Source: a virus. Taken from it: 21,455 nucleotides of DNA. The position numbers and the translations under genes are program-made. Below the pieces are notes generated by a model. That model was not told the origin of the DNA. It did not search any database and saw only the letters and a list, made by a program, of their open reading frames with translations. The stretch covers positions 1 to 21,455 of the IMG/VR virus record IMGVR_UViG_3300037993_000161; one strand, given 5' to 3'. This document shows positions 7,018-14,919 of the stretch, piece by piece; position 1 is the stretch's first letter, and each line of letters starts with the position of its first letter.

Positions 7018-7647
7018 ATGACTCTTCAAGAGTATCACGACCCAGTTGCCATTTCTGCAAGAAAGCGGGAAAGAAATCATTTACGTTACTTGAAAAACAA
7101 AGATAGAATTTCTGCGCAGAACCGAAGGTGGGAAAAGAAGAACCCTGAGCGATGCCGCGCAAAAAGAAAGCGGTTTTATCTTCGACATAGGGAAGCTATT
7201 CTTAAAAAAGCTAGGCAAGCGCGTCAGAACAGCCCAGAAGCATCAAGACTTGCATGTCGTAAATATGCAAAAAGCAGTAAAGGCATAGCGCAGCGGAAGA
7301 ATTACAAGAAGACCTTACTTTGTCAAATCGGCAATCGGCTGCGGAACCGAATTCGCTCTGCTTTACGCGAACGGGACGGTAGAAAAGCGTTTAAAACACA
7401 AGAGCTTATCGGGTGCTCAATTGATTTTCTTCGACAACATTTAGAGTCAAAATTCAGGCCAGGTATGTCATGGGCTATTCCAGGGTCTTTTCACATTGAC
7501 CATGTAAAGCCAATTAAAGAGTTCGACCTGACAGACCCAAAGCAACAGAAAGCCTGTTTTTCATACACCAATCTCCAGCCGCTTTGGGCAACGGAGAATT
7601 TGAAGAAAGGTGAACGTCTATGGACAGATTACTCGCCCGCAGGTTAG
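7018..7647 (+). CDS. HNH homing endonuclease
   Basis: 209 residues. The N-terminal ~100 residues are very basic and repeat an Arg/Lys-aromatic pattern (RYLKNKDR, NRRWEKKNPERCRAKRKR, RFYLRHREAI), likely for DNA contact. The C-terminal nuclease reads LIGCSIDFLRQHLESKF (130-146), GMSW (149-152), H159-I-D-H162, FDLTDPKQQKAC (169-180) and TNLQPLWATENLKKG (184-198), with N185 and N194; this is the classic phage HNH layout with all key residues. It starts directly after the preceding stop. Base composition is visibly more A-rich than its neighbours, consistent with horizontal entry. Its last 28 nt overlap a 27-codon ORF in another frame. It is the only mobile gene here and adjoins the interrupted portal region. 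Confidence 0.92.
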   Translation: MTLQEYHDPVAISARKRERNHLRYLKNKDRISAQNRRWEKKNPERCRAKRKRFYLRHREAILKKARQARQNSPEASRLACRKYAKSSKGIAQRKNYKKTLLCQIGNRLRNRIRSALRERDGRKAFKTQELIGCSIDFLRQHLESKFRPGMSWAIPGSFHIDHVKPIKEFDLTDPKQQKACFSYTNLQPLWATENLKKGERLWTDYSPAG

Positions 7648-7703
7648 ATACAGATAAAGATTTGAGAGCGCGGATGGTGAAGTTGGCCAAAGACTATCTG
7701 TAG
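7620..7703 (+). CDS. 27-codon ORF, candidate first segment of the portal gene
   Basis: Encodes 27 residues (MDRLLARRLDTDKD then LRARMVKLAKDYL), predicted amphipathic helix, ending at TAG 7701-7703. A good ribosome binding site (AAAGGTGA, 7605-7612) precedes its ATG, embedded in the end of the HNH gene. It is in the same reading frame as the portal ORF, which itself has no ribosome binding site or ATG at its beginning and whose frame stays open back to 7809. The N-terminal helix fits what portal proteins carry before their conserved clip/wing region. It could instead be a chance ORF or a tiny separate protein. Confidence 0.5.
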   Translation: MDRLLARRLDTDKDLRARMVKLAKDYL

Positions 7704-7838
7704 CCATGCCGGGAAATAGTTCGTAATTGAACACATTCCCGGTATGGCTACTTAAAGTCTAAGAATTGGTCGCGATGCCCTAGCGTATTGGTAGCGGGAG
7801 CCTGGTGACTTAACATCACTGGGCTTACCCGCTACCTA
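7691..7838 (+). other. Structured gap with in-frame stops between the 27-codon ORF and the portal ORF
   Basis: Contains two long stem-loops. Stem 1: 7700-7715 pairs with 7736-7751 (16 bp, one G-T), with an inner GTTC/GAAC stem (7719-7722, 7729-7732); flanking AGACT (7691-7695) can also pair with AGTCT (7756-7760). Stem 2: GGTAGCGGG (7790-7798) with CCCGCTACC (7828-7836), continuing into AGCCTGGTGA (7799-7808) with TCACTGGGCT (7816-7825), with a TA bulge and loop CTTAACA. Frame stops are TAG 7701, TGA 7728 and TGA 7806. There is no T-tract after either stem, so they are poor terminators. The rest of the 7648-7895 interval holds no other gene. Confidence 0.6.
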
Positions 7839-7895
7839 AAAATTTTCAGCAACGACTTTGATCTTTGCTACGATATTCTCTCGTGCTACTCCTCG

Positions 7896-10160
7896 TTGAG
7901 TAAAAAAGACACGGAGAATTTGGAGCGGGGGCACCCGAAGCGGTATATCCTTCCGATGACCGCGACTCAGATCACGACCATGACCACGTATATCGCCCAG
8001 GTGCTTTTTGGCCAGGAAACGCCGTGGAAGGTCGAGGGACGCCGCCCGGAGGATGACGTGCCTGCGGAGCTTGTCAATAATCTTTTGCGCTGGAATGCGG
8101 AGCAACAGCCGACTTATTTGCTGGGGTATCTTTGGGTGCAGGACGCGCTCGCCATCAATCGCGGGATTTTTTACAATTCATGGTCGCCGATCTTCCGACC
8201 GGAAATGGTGCCAATAATGGTTGAAGACCCGAATGATTTGGATGAAAGCGGCAAGCCCCGGACGTATATGCGCCCGACGCGGCGTAACAAAGTGATCGGC
8301 AATTTTGCCAAGATGGAAATTGTCAGTCCGTATGATTTCATTGCTGACCCTGCTCTTCCAATTCATCGTATTCAAGACATGCGATTTACTGGTCACAGGA
8401 CTATTATTTCTGTCACGGAGCTTCGCCGTCGAGCCAAGCTCCCGATTGACCACCCATCTTATGTTCTGCCGAGTGCTGTTGAAGATTTGGTTGCTAAAGC
8501 CAAAAAGGGAATTGCGCAGGCTGATGCGGCGGTTCCCTCGTTGCCCGGTGTTCTTCCGAATCCTACGGAAATCAGATTGAGCCGCACGGCTTACGAGCGC
8601 ACGCGCGCCTTGCAGCCAACCGGCAACATCCAGGCGGATAAGAATGACACGGGAAACGTCGAATGCTGGGAGCTATGGGTTCGTCTGGTTCCGTCTGAAA
8701 ATCGTATTTACAGCGATGAAACTCCGACTCCCCCGCTTTCCGGCGGTAAATCCAGTCCGACCGGCGCGCAGCTAAATAATGACGACGGCCAGGGATACCA
8801 AAATCCCGCTGCCGGTCTTGCCAGTGTGGCCCGGCCCGATCAGGGCTTTCCCAATATCGTGGAGTCCAATGTGGCCCGTCCTGGACGTGGCCCGATCAAC
8901 ACGACTCGCAATAGTTTGGAGCCGGGCATCGCGGGAGGCCCTCCCGGAACAAAAGCGCGCGACAATAATCCCGCCGCAAACCAGGATTTCACGCAGCCCG
9001 GTGCGACCGAAGACGAGCCGGTTATCTTCCAGATTCTCATTTCTGGCGGCGATGTCCTGCTCTCAATGAACGAATCCACTTACGAGCATGGGCTGTTTCC
9101 GTATTCAGTGGCCGAAGGACGACCCAATGCCCATTTCCAATTTTCAGTGAGTTGGATTCAGATGTTGAAGGGCATTCAGGATTACGTTGACTTTTTGAAA
9201 AATCGGCACCAGGAAGCGGTGAGCCGCACGCTTGGGAACATTTTCGTTTACGACCCGCGTTGTGTTGATGTGACCGATTTTATGAATCCCGACAAAGAGG
9301 GATTGCTGATTACGCTCAAGCCGGAAGCAGAAGGGAAAAAGCTCAGTGAGATTTTCCAGCAGATTCCGATTAAAGACTTGACAGAGAAATTTCTTGAGGA
9401 AGCAATGCAGTTCATCAAGTTTTCTCAGAGCGTCACCGCTGCCGATGAGGGAATGCAGGGTGTCATGCCGGGCGGCGAGCCTGCCAGCGCCACGCAGTTT
9501 GCCGGGACACAGCAAATGGGAGCGGGCCGGTTGACTTCTATTGCCCGCCTGATGTCGTCCCAGGCGCTCGTGCCGCAAACAAGAATGATTGTCAGCATGT
9601 TCCAGCAATTCATGGACGACGCTCAAATGATTCGGTTCAAGCCTTCCGATGTGACGAGCCTGCCGCCTGAGTTGAGGGACGCGGCTTCCGTGAGCCTGGA
9701 TAAAAACGCCATCGCGGGCGAGTATGATTTTCCGCCGCACGACGGCACACTGCCCGGCACGGATGGGCGCAAAGTCGCGGCGATCTCGAAACTGTTGGAA
9801 GCTGCCCAGGGATTCCCCGATGCGTTTTCGCCTCAGCCCGGCAATCTCAATCCAAAGAAACTCTTATTCCTTGGGGCTAAGGCTGCGGGTCTTCATGTCG
9901 AGAATTTTTTGTATGACAAGAATTCGTTGCCTCCTGCCGGGCCTCCTGGAATTCCTGGCGCTCCTGCTCTTCCTGGCGCTCCTGGTGTTCCTCCGGCTAA
10001 CGGCGCTCCCGCTGGTTTACCTCCTGTCGGCCCTCCTGGTGTTCCGGCTGGTATTCCGCAGAACCCAGGCCCGAAGCCAACATTGCCCGCGCTGGGGCCG
10101 TTGACCGCGCCGGTATTGACTCCGATCTCTCCGGGGCAGCCCAGACCGGGGAGCGTATAA
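7896..10160 (+). CDS. Portal protein (possibly N-terminally incomplete as annotated)
   Basis: 754 residues counted from the TTG at 7896, the first conventional start. It is the dodecameric portal expected directly after TerL in this gene order: conserved N-terminal region (KKDTENLERGHPKRYILPM, then a helical membrane-like stretch TTYIAQVLFG), then WVQDALAINRGIFYNSW and YDFIADPALP, a long helical centre (IQDYVDFLKNRHQEAVSRT), FVYDPRC, and SVTAADEGMQGVMPGGEPAS. Two unusual parts: a Gly/Pro/Asn-rich stretch of about 105 residues near 270-375, and a Pro/Gly-rich collagen-like C-terminus after about residue 675 (PGAPALPGAPGVPP). The start has no Shine-Dalgarno site, and upstream the frame is open to 7809, reading KIFSNDFDLCYDILSCYSSL, which looks like genuine portal sequence. 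The true N-terminus is therefore probably upstream. Confidence 0.82.
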   Translation: MSKKDTENLERGHPKRYILPMTATQITTMTTYIAQVLFGQETPWKVEGRRPEDDVPAELVNNLLRWNAEQQPTYLLGYLWVQDALAINRGIFYNSWSPIFRPEMVPIMVEDPNDLDESGKPRTYMRPTRRNKVIGNFAKMEIVSPYDFIADPALPIHRIQDMRFTGHRTIISVTELRRRAKLPIDHPSYVLPSAVEDLVAKAKKGIAQADAAVPSLPGVLPNPTEIRLSRTAYERTRALQPTGNIQADKNDTGNVECWELWVRLVPSENRIYSDETPTPPLSGGKSSPTGAQLNNDDGQGYQNPAAGLASVARPDQGFPNIVESNVARPGRGPINTTRNSLEPGIAGGPPGTKARDNNPAANQDFTQPGATEDEPVIFQILISGGDVLLSMNESTYEHGLFPYSVAEGRPNAHFQFSVSWIQMLKGIQDYVDFLKNRHQEAVSRTLGNIFVYDPRCVDVTDFMNPDKEGLLITLKPEAEGKKLSEIFQQIPIKDLTEKFLEEAMQFIKFSQSVTAADEGMQGVMPGGEPASATQFAGTQQMGAGRLTSIARLMSSQALVPQTRMIVSMFQQFMDDAQMIRFKPSDVTSLPPELRDAASVSLDKNAIAGEYDFPPHDGTLPGTDGRKVAAISKLLEAAQGFPDAFSPQPGNLNPKKLLFLGAKAAGLHVENFLYDKNSLPPAGPPGIPGAPALPGAPGVPPANGAPAGLPPVGPPGVPAGIPQNPGPKPTLPALGPLTAPVLTPISPGQPRPGSV

Positions 10161-10169
10161 ATAAATGCC

Positions 10170-10199
10170 TTGACATTCTTTAGGCGTTTATTGTAAGCT
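10170..10199 (+). promoter_or_regulatory. Sigma70-type promoter after the portal
   Basis: TTGACA (10170-10175), 18-nt spacer, TAAGCT (10194-10199) followed by GGT. The ATG at 10212 lies 12 nt after the -10, giving a leader of only about 5 nt. TATAGT at 10202-10207 is an alternative -10 but would have a 26-nt spacer. Confidence 0.65.
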
Positions 10200-10211
10200 G
10201 GTATAGTATTG

Positions 10212-10490
10212 ATGAATGTCCTGGACGTTGACCCTAAAAATCTGGCGTATGATTTCCGGCGTGACTGGAAACTGTTTCAAGATGGCAGGGTCAAAAAATT
10301 CCTGGCTGCATGGTTGCAAAAAGAGCTAAAGGAAGCGCGGGGAGCGCTCGAATATGTGGCCCCGGAAAATCTTGGAAAGTCCCAGGGTATTGTGTGTCAA
10401 ATAAAGAAAATGTCAACACTGATCGAAAAGCAGGATTGTCAGGACTCCTTGAAGGAAGTTCTCACGTTCCTTGACTCAACTGAAAAATAA
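10212..10490 (+). CDS. Small helical hypothetical protein
   Basis: 92 residues from ATG 10212 (a TTG at 10209 is one codon earlier and less likely). The sequence is charged and helical (FRRDWKLFQDGRVKKFLAAW, then LQKELKEARGALEY, then IKKMSTLIEKQDCQDSLKEV), with no known domain. Small helical proteins between portal and scaffold occur in many phages, but no function is assigned. It has no ribosome binding site; the promoter is placed for a near-leaderless transcript. Its stop is 4 nt before the next ATG. Confidence 0.7.
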   Translation: MNVLDVDPKNLAYDFRRDWKLFQDGRVKKFLAAWLQKELKEARGALEYVAPENLGKSQGIVCQIKKMSTLIEKQDCQDSLKEVLTFLDSTEK

Positions 10491-10494
10491 TCTT

Positions 10495-11531
<1,037 letters not shown>

Positions 11532-11535
<4 letters not shown>

Positions 11536-11555
11536 TTCTTTACGAGAAGAATCAA
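11532..11555 (+). other. Stem-loop at the end of the scaffold gene
   Basis: TTGATTCTT (11532-11540) pairs perfectly with AAGAATCAA (11547-11555), 6-nt loop TACGAG. It contains the TGA stop (11533-11535). There is no T-tract, so it is more likely an mRNA stabiliser or weak pause site than a terminator. Confidence 0.6.
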
Positions 11556-11561
11556 AGGGTA

Positions 11562-11591
11562 TTTACAAGTGGGCCTGTTTCTTGCTACACT
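11562..11591 (+). promoter_or_regulatory. Promoter for the major capsid protein
   Basis: TTTACA (11562-11567), 18-nt spacer, TACACT (11586-11591). Predicted start near 11598 gives a leader of about 39 nt that carries AAAGGA (11624-11629) before the capsid ATG. Unlike the other promoters, it has a leader and lacks the TARRCTGGT block. Confidence 0.6.
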
Positions 11592-11636
11592 ACTAATGAT
11601 GACCAAAGTAGTCACACGGTAACAAAGGAATAATTT

Positions 11637-12893
11637 ATGCCAAGTGCAATCGCAGGTTTACTCTCCACCAGCAACGCCAACAGCGATCTCGACACCAAGG
11701 CCGACTTGGTTGGTGAGTATCAGGATACAATTCTCGTGCGGAACAGCAAGGGGATGAACGCGGGCAGCACGCTCTTCGGGCTGATGTCGCGCCTCAAAGC
11801 CGAGCCTGCCGAAAATACTGAATTCAACTGGTTTGAGCGAGACCCGGTAAACCGTCAGGTCTATGTTGAGACCGCCAATGCTGTGGCACCCGTTCAATCC
11901 GGGCAGGCTGGCACCGTAGTTGTTACTACTGACTCGACCGGCGCGACTGATATTACCGCCTGGACATTTTTGGCCCAGGGCCATGTTCTTCGCAACATGC
12001 GGACGGGTGAAATGATTCAGGTCACGGCTGACCCGACTTCCGATACCGTTACGGTTGCCCGCGCTATCAATGGCGGCACGCTGACGGGTTATACGCTTGT
12101 GCAGGGCGACACTCTCGCCATCGTCACCTTGGGCAAAGACGAAGGTGCTTTGCCGACGCGGGCCAGCTATGAGGAACCGCAAATCTTGACGAATTTCGTT
12201 CAGACCTTCAATGCCACGATTGATGTTACCAATGCCTTCAAGGCCAATAAGCTGCGCTCTGATATGGCCGGGCCTCTCAAGGCGCGCCGGATTCAAGCCC
12301 TGGAAAAAATCTCCAAGGACATTGAGGCTGCTTTCCTGTTGGGCACCAAGCAACGTCTGACCGGCTCCAATGGCTACGTCTATTACACGGGCGGCATCAA
12401 AGACGCTATCGACACTGCCGTCCCGGAAAACGCTCTTAACGGCGGAAGTGGCACCTGTTCCTATGCGACTCAGGTTGCCCCCTGGATGCAGGGATTTATG
12501 ACGGTTGGTTCTGACGCCAAGCTGGGTCTTTGCGGCCCGACAGCCTACGCGGCTTTTTCTGCACTGGCTAATTCCGCGACCAACGGCTTCCGAATTATGA
12601 ACCAGGAAACCGTGTGGGGAATGAATATCACGGTTATCAATACGCCTTTCGGTGAGCTTGATCTGGCCTTCCATCCGCTGTTGAAAGAAATTCCGGCGTT
12701 TTCGTCCTGGATTTTCGTAGCGGACTTGGCTCATGTAATGCAGAAGACTCTGGAACCTTTGTTCCTTGAGCCTAACATCCAAACCCCCGGTCAAGACAGC
12801 TACATGGAGCAGTTCCGGGCCAAGCTGGGGTTGAAGCTGCGGTTTGCTGAGGCGTTTGGTTACGCCTACAATTTGACTGCCATCCAGGCGTAA
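11637..12893 (+). CDS. Major capsid protein, SU10-like
   Basis: 418 residues. The overall layout matches the SU10-type HK97-fold capsid proteins: N-terminal arm, a beta-rich insertion around residues 88-166 (GTVVVTTDSTGATDITAW, then VTADPTSDTVTVARA), then FNATIDVTNAFKA, and the spine-helix region QALEKISKDIEAAFLLGTKQ (about 219-238) followed by RLTGSNGYVYYTGGI. The end is LKLRFAEAFGYAYNLTAIQA. It is expected to form the icosahedral shell. Ribosome binding site AAAGGA at 11624-11629. It has its own promoter and stem-loops on both sides, consistent with high, independent expression. SU10 assignment rests on motif memory, not a search. Confidence 0.87.
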   Translation: MPSAIAGLLSTSNANSDLDTKADLVGEYQDTILVRNSKGMNAGSTLFGLMSRLKAEPAENTEFNWFERDPVNRQVYVETANAVAPVQSGQAGTVVVTTDSTGATDITAWTFLAQGHVLRNMRTGEMIQVTADPTSDTVTVARAINGGTLTGYTLVQGDTLAIVTLGKDEGALPTRASYEEPQILTNFVQTFNATIDVTNAFKANKLRSDMAGPLKARRIQALEKISKDIEAAFLLGTKQRLTGSNGYVYYTGGIKDAIDTAVPENALNGGSGTCSYATQVAPWMQGFMTVGSDAKLGLCGPTAYAAFSALANSATNGFRIMNQETVWGMNITVINTPFGELDLAFHPLLKEIPAFSSWIFVADLAHVMQKTLEPLFLEPNIQTPGQDSYMEQFRAKLGLKLRFAEAFGYAYNLTAIQA

Positions 12894-12899
12894 GCCTGG
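12884..12899 (+). other. Stem-loop with the capsid stop codon in a GTAA tetraloop
   Basis: CCAGGC (12884-12889) pairs with GCCTGG (12894-12899), loop GTAA, which fits the stable GNRA class; the TAA is the capsid stop. No T-tract follows. Confidence 0.75.
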
Positions 12900-12947
12900 G
12901 GCAGCACGGCACATGGTGTAAGGGAGTGCCTTTAGTCCATTACACTT

Positions 12948-13277
12948 ATGGCCGAAGAGAAAGAAATTTTGACGCCAGCGGCAGCCCTGAGAAGGGTTTC
13001 AGGAACCGCTGAGGACGCCAAGGAGAATAAGGGAGGCGTAGGGCAGAAGGGAACGCCTCCTACAACTCCACCGAAGTTTCAGTTTGTGAAACTTTTTGGC
13101 GTAGCGGACGTGATAAAGTTTGCAGACGGGACGAGATTTCAGTTTCGTTTGATTCGGCGGAATAATGACGCCGGATATGCGCCGAATTCGTTTCTGAAAA
13201 CGGATGACGAGAAGCTGGCCGCAAATTTGCGAGCAGCCTCGAAAAATAAGGCGTGGGGAATTGTGGAAATCAAGTAG
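12948..13277 (+). CDS. Small hypothetical protein downstream of the capsid gene
   Basis: 109 residues. The first ~45 are charged, Gly/Pro-rich and probably disordered (GVGQKGTPPTTPPK). The rest is a compact predicted beta/alpha domain (FQFVKLFGVADVIKFADGTR, then FQFRLIRRNNDAGYAPN, then WGIVEIK). Position suggests a capsid decoration or head-completion protein, but no family was recognised. No close ribosome binding site: AAGGGAG at 12920-12926 lies 21 nt upstream and could be brought near by GTGTAA (12916-12921) pairing with TTACAC (12940-12945), though that stem would also hide it. Confidence 0.75.
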   Translation: MAEEKEILTPAAALRRVSGTAEDAKENKGGVGQKGTPPTTPPKFQFVKLFGVADVIKFADGTRFQFRLIRRNNDAGYAPNSFLKTDDEKLAANLRAASKNKAWGIVEIK

Positions 13278-13288
13278 GAGACAAAATT

Positions 13289-13459
13289 ATGGGTGACAAT
13301 GTTAAGCCGACATATGCGAAGTCTGATGTGAAATCGGGCTTGGTCAACGAACAATACGCCGAGCGCATCCTGGACGGGGAACCGCCCAAGAAAAACGTGG
13401 AAGCGGTTGACAGGGAAAACCAGGTCAAGAACGCTCCCGGCTCCGTAATGAAGAAGTAA
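13289..13459 (+). CDS. Small hypothetical protein (56 aa)
   Basis: 56 residues from ATG 13289, set by TAGGAG (13275-13280); an earlier in-frame start at 13253 lies inside the previous gene and has no ribosome binding site. Hydrophilic (VKPTYAKSDVKSGLVNEQYA in the first half), with no recognised domain. It ends 27 nt before a terminator and is the last gene of the capsid transcript. Confidence 0.7.
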   Translation: MGDNVKPTYAKSDVKSGLVNEQYAERILDGEPPKKNVEAVDRENQVKNAPGSVMKK

Positions 13460-13486
13460 TCCCCGGCCACGGGACAGGTGCTTTCC

Positions 13487-13531
13487 AAAGTGCCAAAAGG
13501 GGTGTGTCCCTTTTTGGCACTTTTATTTTTT
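13487..13531 (+). terminator. Rho-independent terminator before the adaptor gene
   Basis: AAAGTGCCAAAA (13487-13498) plus the following G run pairs with 13508-13523 (about 15 bp with minor mismatch), short loop around GTGTG, then TTTTATTTTTT (13521-13531). The GTG of the next gene follows at once. Confidence 0.9.
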
Positions 13532-14203
13532 GTGAATTTTTCTGATATTCAAGCCCGGCTGGGGAGAGCGATTCTCCGAAGCGATCTTGCGCCCGACTAT
13601 GGCAATTTCGTCAATGAGGCTCTCATTGAGATCGAGAATCGGCGTTCTTGGGCGTGCATGAAGGTCACAGAGCCGGTCGTGCTTGGGCCAGGGGCCGGGT
13701 ATGAGCTTGTTGCGCTTGAGTCGAATTTTAAGGAGCTTCGTCGCGCGCCCGCGATCAATTTCGTTGCGGATGACGGCGGGAGAATTCCTGCCACGACCAT
13801 CTTTGAGGAAGAGGAAATTTTTCGAGTTTGGGCCTGGGGTGGTGCTCCAATGTTTGTATGGCCTCCGCGCGTGTTTCTCGTGCGCGGCGCGCCTACACCA
13901 GCGCAATCGGCGGCTGGCGCATCCGTGGGAGCAAAGATCGGGATTGTTGAGCCTCTGATTGAGGCGTTTAATCTCGAAGTTAATATGTATGCGTATCTGC
14001 CAGCCCTTGTCAATCCTACGGATACGTCACCGCTTTTAACCGCTTATCCAAATATGATTTTGGAAAAGGCAAAGGCGATTGCGTTCTCCAACATCAATGA
14101 CGATGAATCGCAAAAGGCAGAGGGAAAATTCGAGGCCAAATACCGGCAGGCTTCTTACCAGGATGCTTATTCTGAAGTCGTTGGCCGAAAATTGAGAATG
14201 TAA
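13532..14203 (+). CDS. Head-tail adaptor (SU10-like connector)
   Basis: 223 residues from GTG 13532; an upstream in-frame start at 13478 would encode the terminator hairpin and is rejected. The N-terminal helix FSDIQARLGRAILR with 'APDYGNFVNEALIEIENRRS' and the C-terminal YPNMILEKAKAIAFSNINDD match the alpha-helical adaptors that bind below the portal in SU10/podovirus-like phages. The middle is beta-rich (TEPVVLGPGAGYELVALE, IFRVWAWGG). Gene order after the capsid supports this. There is no ribosome binding site, only the U-tract of the terminator before the start, so it probably depends on read-through. Confidence 0.7.
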   Translation: MNFSDIQARLGRAILRSDLAPDYGNFVNEALIEIENRRSWACMKVTEPVVLGPGAGYELVALESNFKELRRAPAINFVADDGGRIPATTIFEEEEIFRVWAWGGAPMFVWPPRVFLVRGAPTPAQSAAGASVGAKIGIVEPLIEAFNLEVNMYAYLPALVNPTDTSPLLTAYPNMILEKAKAIAFSNINDDESQKAEGKFEAKYRQASYQDAYSEVVGRKLRM

Positions 14204-14205
14204 CT

Positions 14206-14919
14206 ATGAGCTATTTAACCGAGACAGTTCCGGCAGACAGTGAAGCGGTCACATTAGGTGCAAGCCGAATCCGCGAGTTAAAAGTGGATTTGGACGCCCT
14301 GATCGAACAGATTTGGGAAGATGCCGGACTCTTCACTCCTGGATGGATTAAGGCAGGCGGAGCGGCTGGCGGCGCATCGCTCTTTACTGCGGGTGCTATC
14401 CAGACCGCAGACATTGCACCTTTTGCTATTACTACGGGCCTTTTGGCTCCCCAGGCGGTCACACCGGCGCAAATTCAACTTCTTTCAATCACGGCGGGCT
14501 TGCTGGCGTCGGGTATTGTGATGCCTGCTAATTCTGTCGCTACCAATTCGATTCAGAATAATGCGGTAGGCTTAGCCCAGTCAAATATCAGTTCACTTGT
14601 GGCAGGTTTTGCAAAAGTGGGAACATATAATGGAACTGCCGCATCGGTTGATACTATAACAGTAAGCGGTTTAAGCTTTGCTCCTACGGTTTTGATTGTG
14701 GTAGATTCAACACATACCGGCATTGGGATTGCTTTTAATTCAGAAGCGTCTGGCGGAATTTCATCGATTCACGAATCGTGGGACAGTCCTGTTACAGGTC
14801 TCATTAGTCCATTTTTAAATGACGTGCAGTGGAATGCTGACGGATTTACGATCTTGCACGGAAATACTTTTTTTAGCACCAATCTCCGGGCATATACCTA
14901 TCTTGCCCTTGCCATCTAA
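14206..14919 (+). CDS. Tail fibre-like protein
   Basis: 237 residues. The N-terminus (SEAVTLGASRIRELKVDLDA) has the 'G-x-x-R-I-R-E-L-K' attachment helix common at the base of phage fibres. The centre is a repetitive Ile/Ala/Thr stretch (IQTADIAPFAITTGLLAPQA, and a second copy-like piece IQLLSITAGLLASGI) compatible with a triple beta-helix shaft. The last ~95 residues (VGTYNGTAASVDTITVSGLS ... WNADGFTIL ... LRAYTYLALA) resemble a recurrent fibre-tip domain ending in 'Y-x-Y-x-A'. Likely host contact. The start is 2 nt after the previous stop, without its own site; its stop overlaps the next ATG (TAATG). Confidence 0.7.
   Translation: MSYLTETVPADSEAVTLGASRIRELKVDLDALIEQIWEDAGLFTPGWIKAGGAAGGASLFTAGAIQTADIAPFAITTGLLAPQAVTPAQIQLLSITAGLLASGIVMPANSVATNSIQNNAVGLAQSNISSLVAGFAKVGTYNGTAASVDTITVSGLSFAPTVLIVVDSTHTGIGIAFNSEASGGISSIHESWDSPVTGLISPFLNDVQWNADGFTILHGNTFFSTNLRAYTYLALAI

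Noticed and set aside
7771-7840. A second tRNA (hairpin with a seven-base loop containing TAA)
   Set aside because: There is no T arm or acceptor stem; the sequence folds as one long hairpin instead.
7650-7895. Canonical group I intron in front of the portal
   Set aside because: AGACT/AGTCT around hairpin 1 recalls P7/P8, but there is no room for P3 between P7 and P8, no P4-P6 elements, and the upstream sequence is open coding frame.
13405-13440. TTGACA at 13405 as a promoter inside the 56-aa gene
   Set aside because: No acceptable -10 hexamer at 16-18 nt and a terminator follows.
13478-13531. N-terminal extension of the adaptor gene from 13478
   Set aside because: It would translate the terminator hairpin into a hydrophobic non-conserved peptide (FLALLFFV) and has no ribosome binding site.
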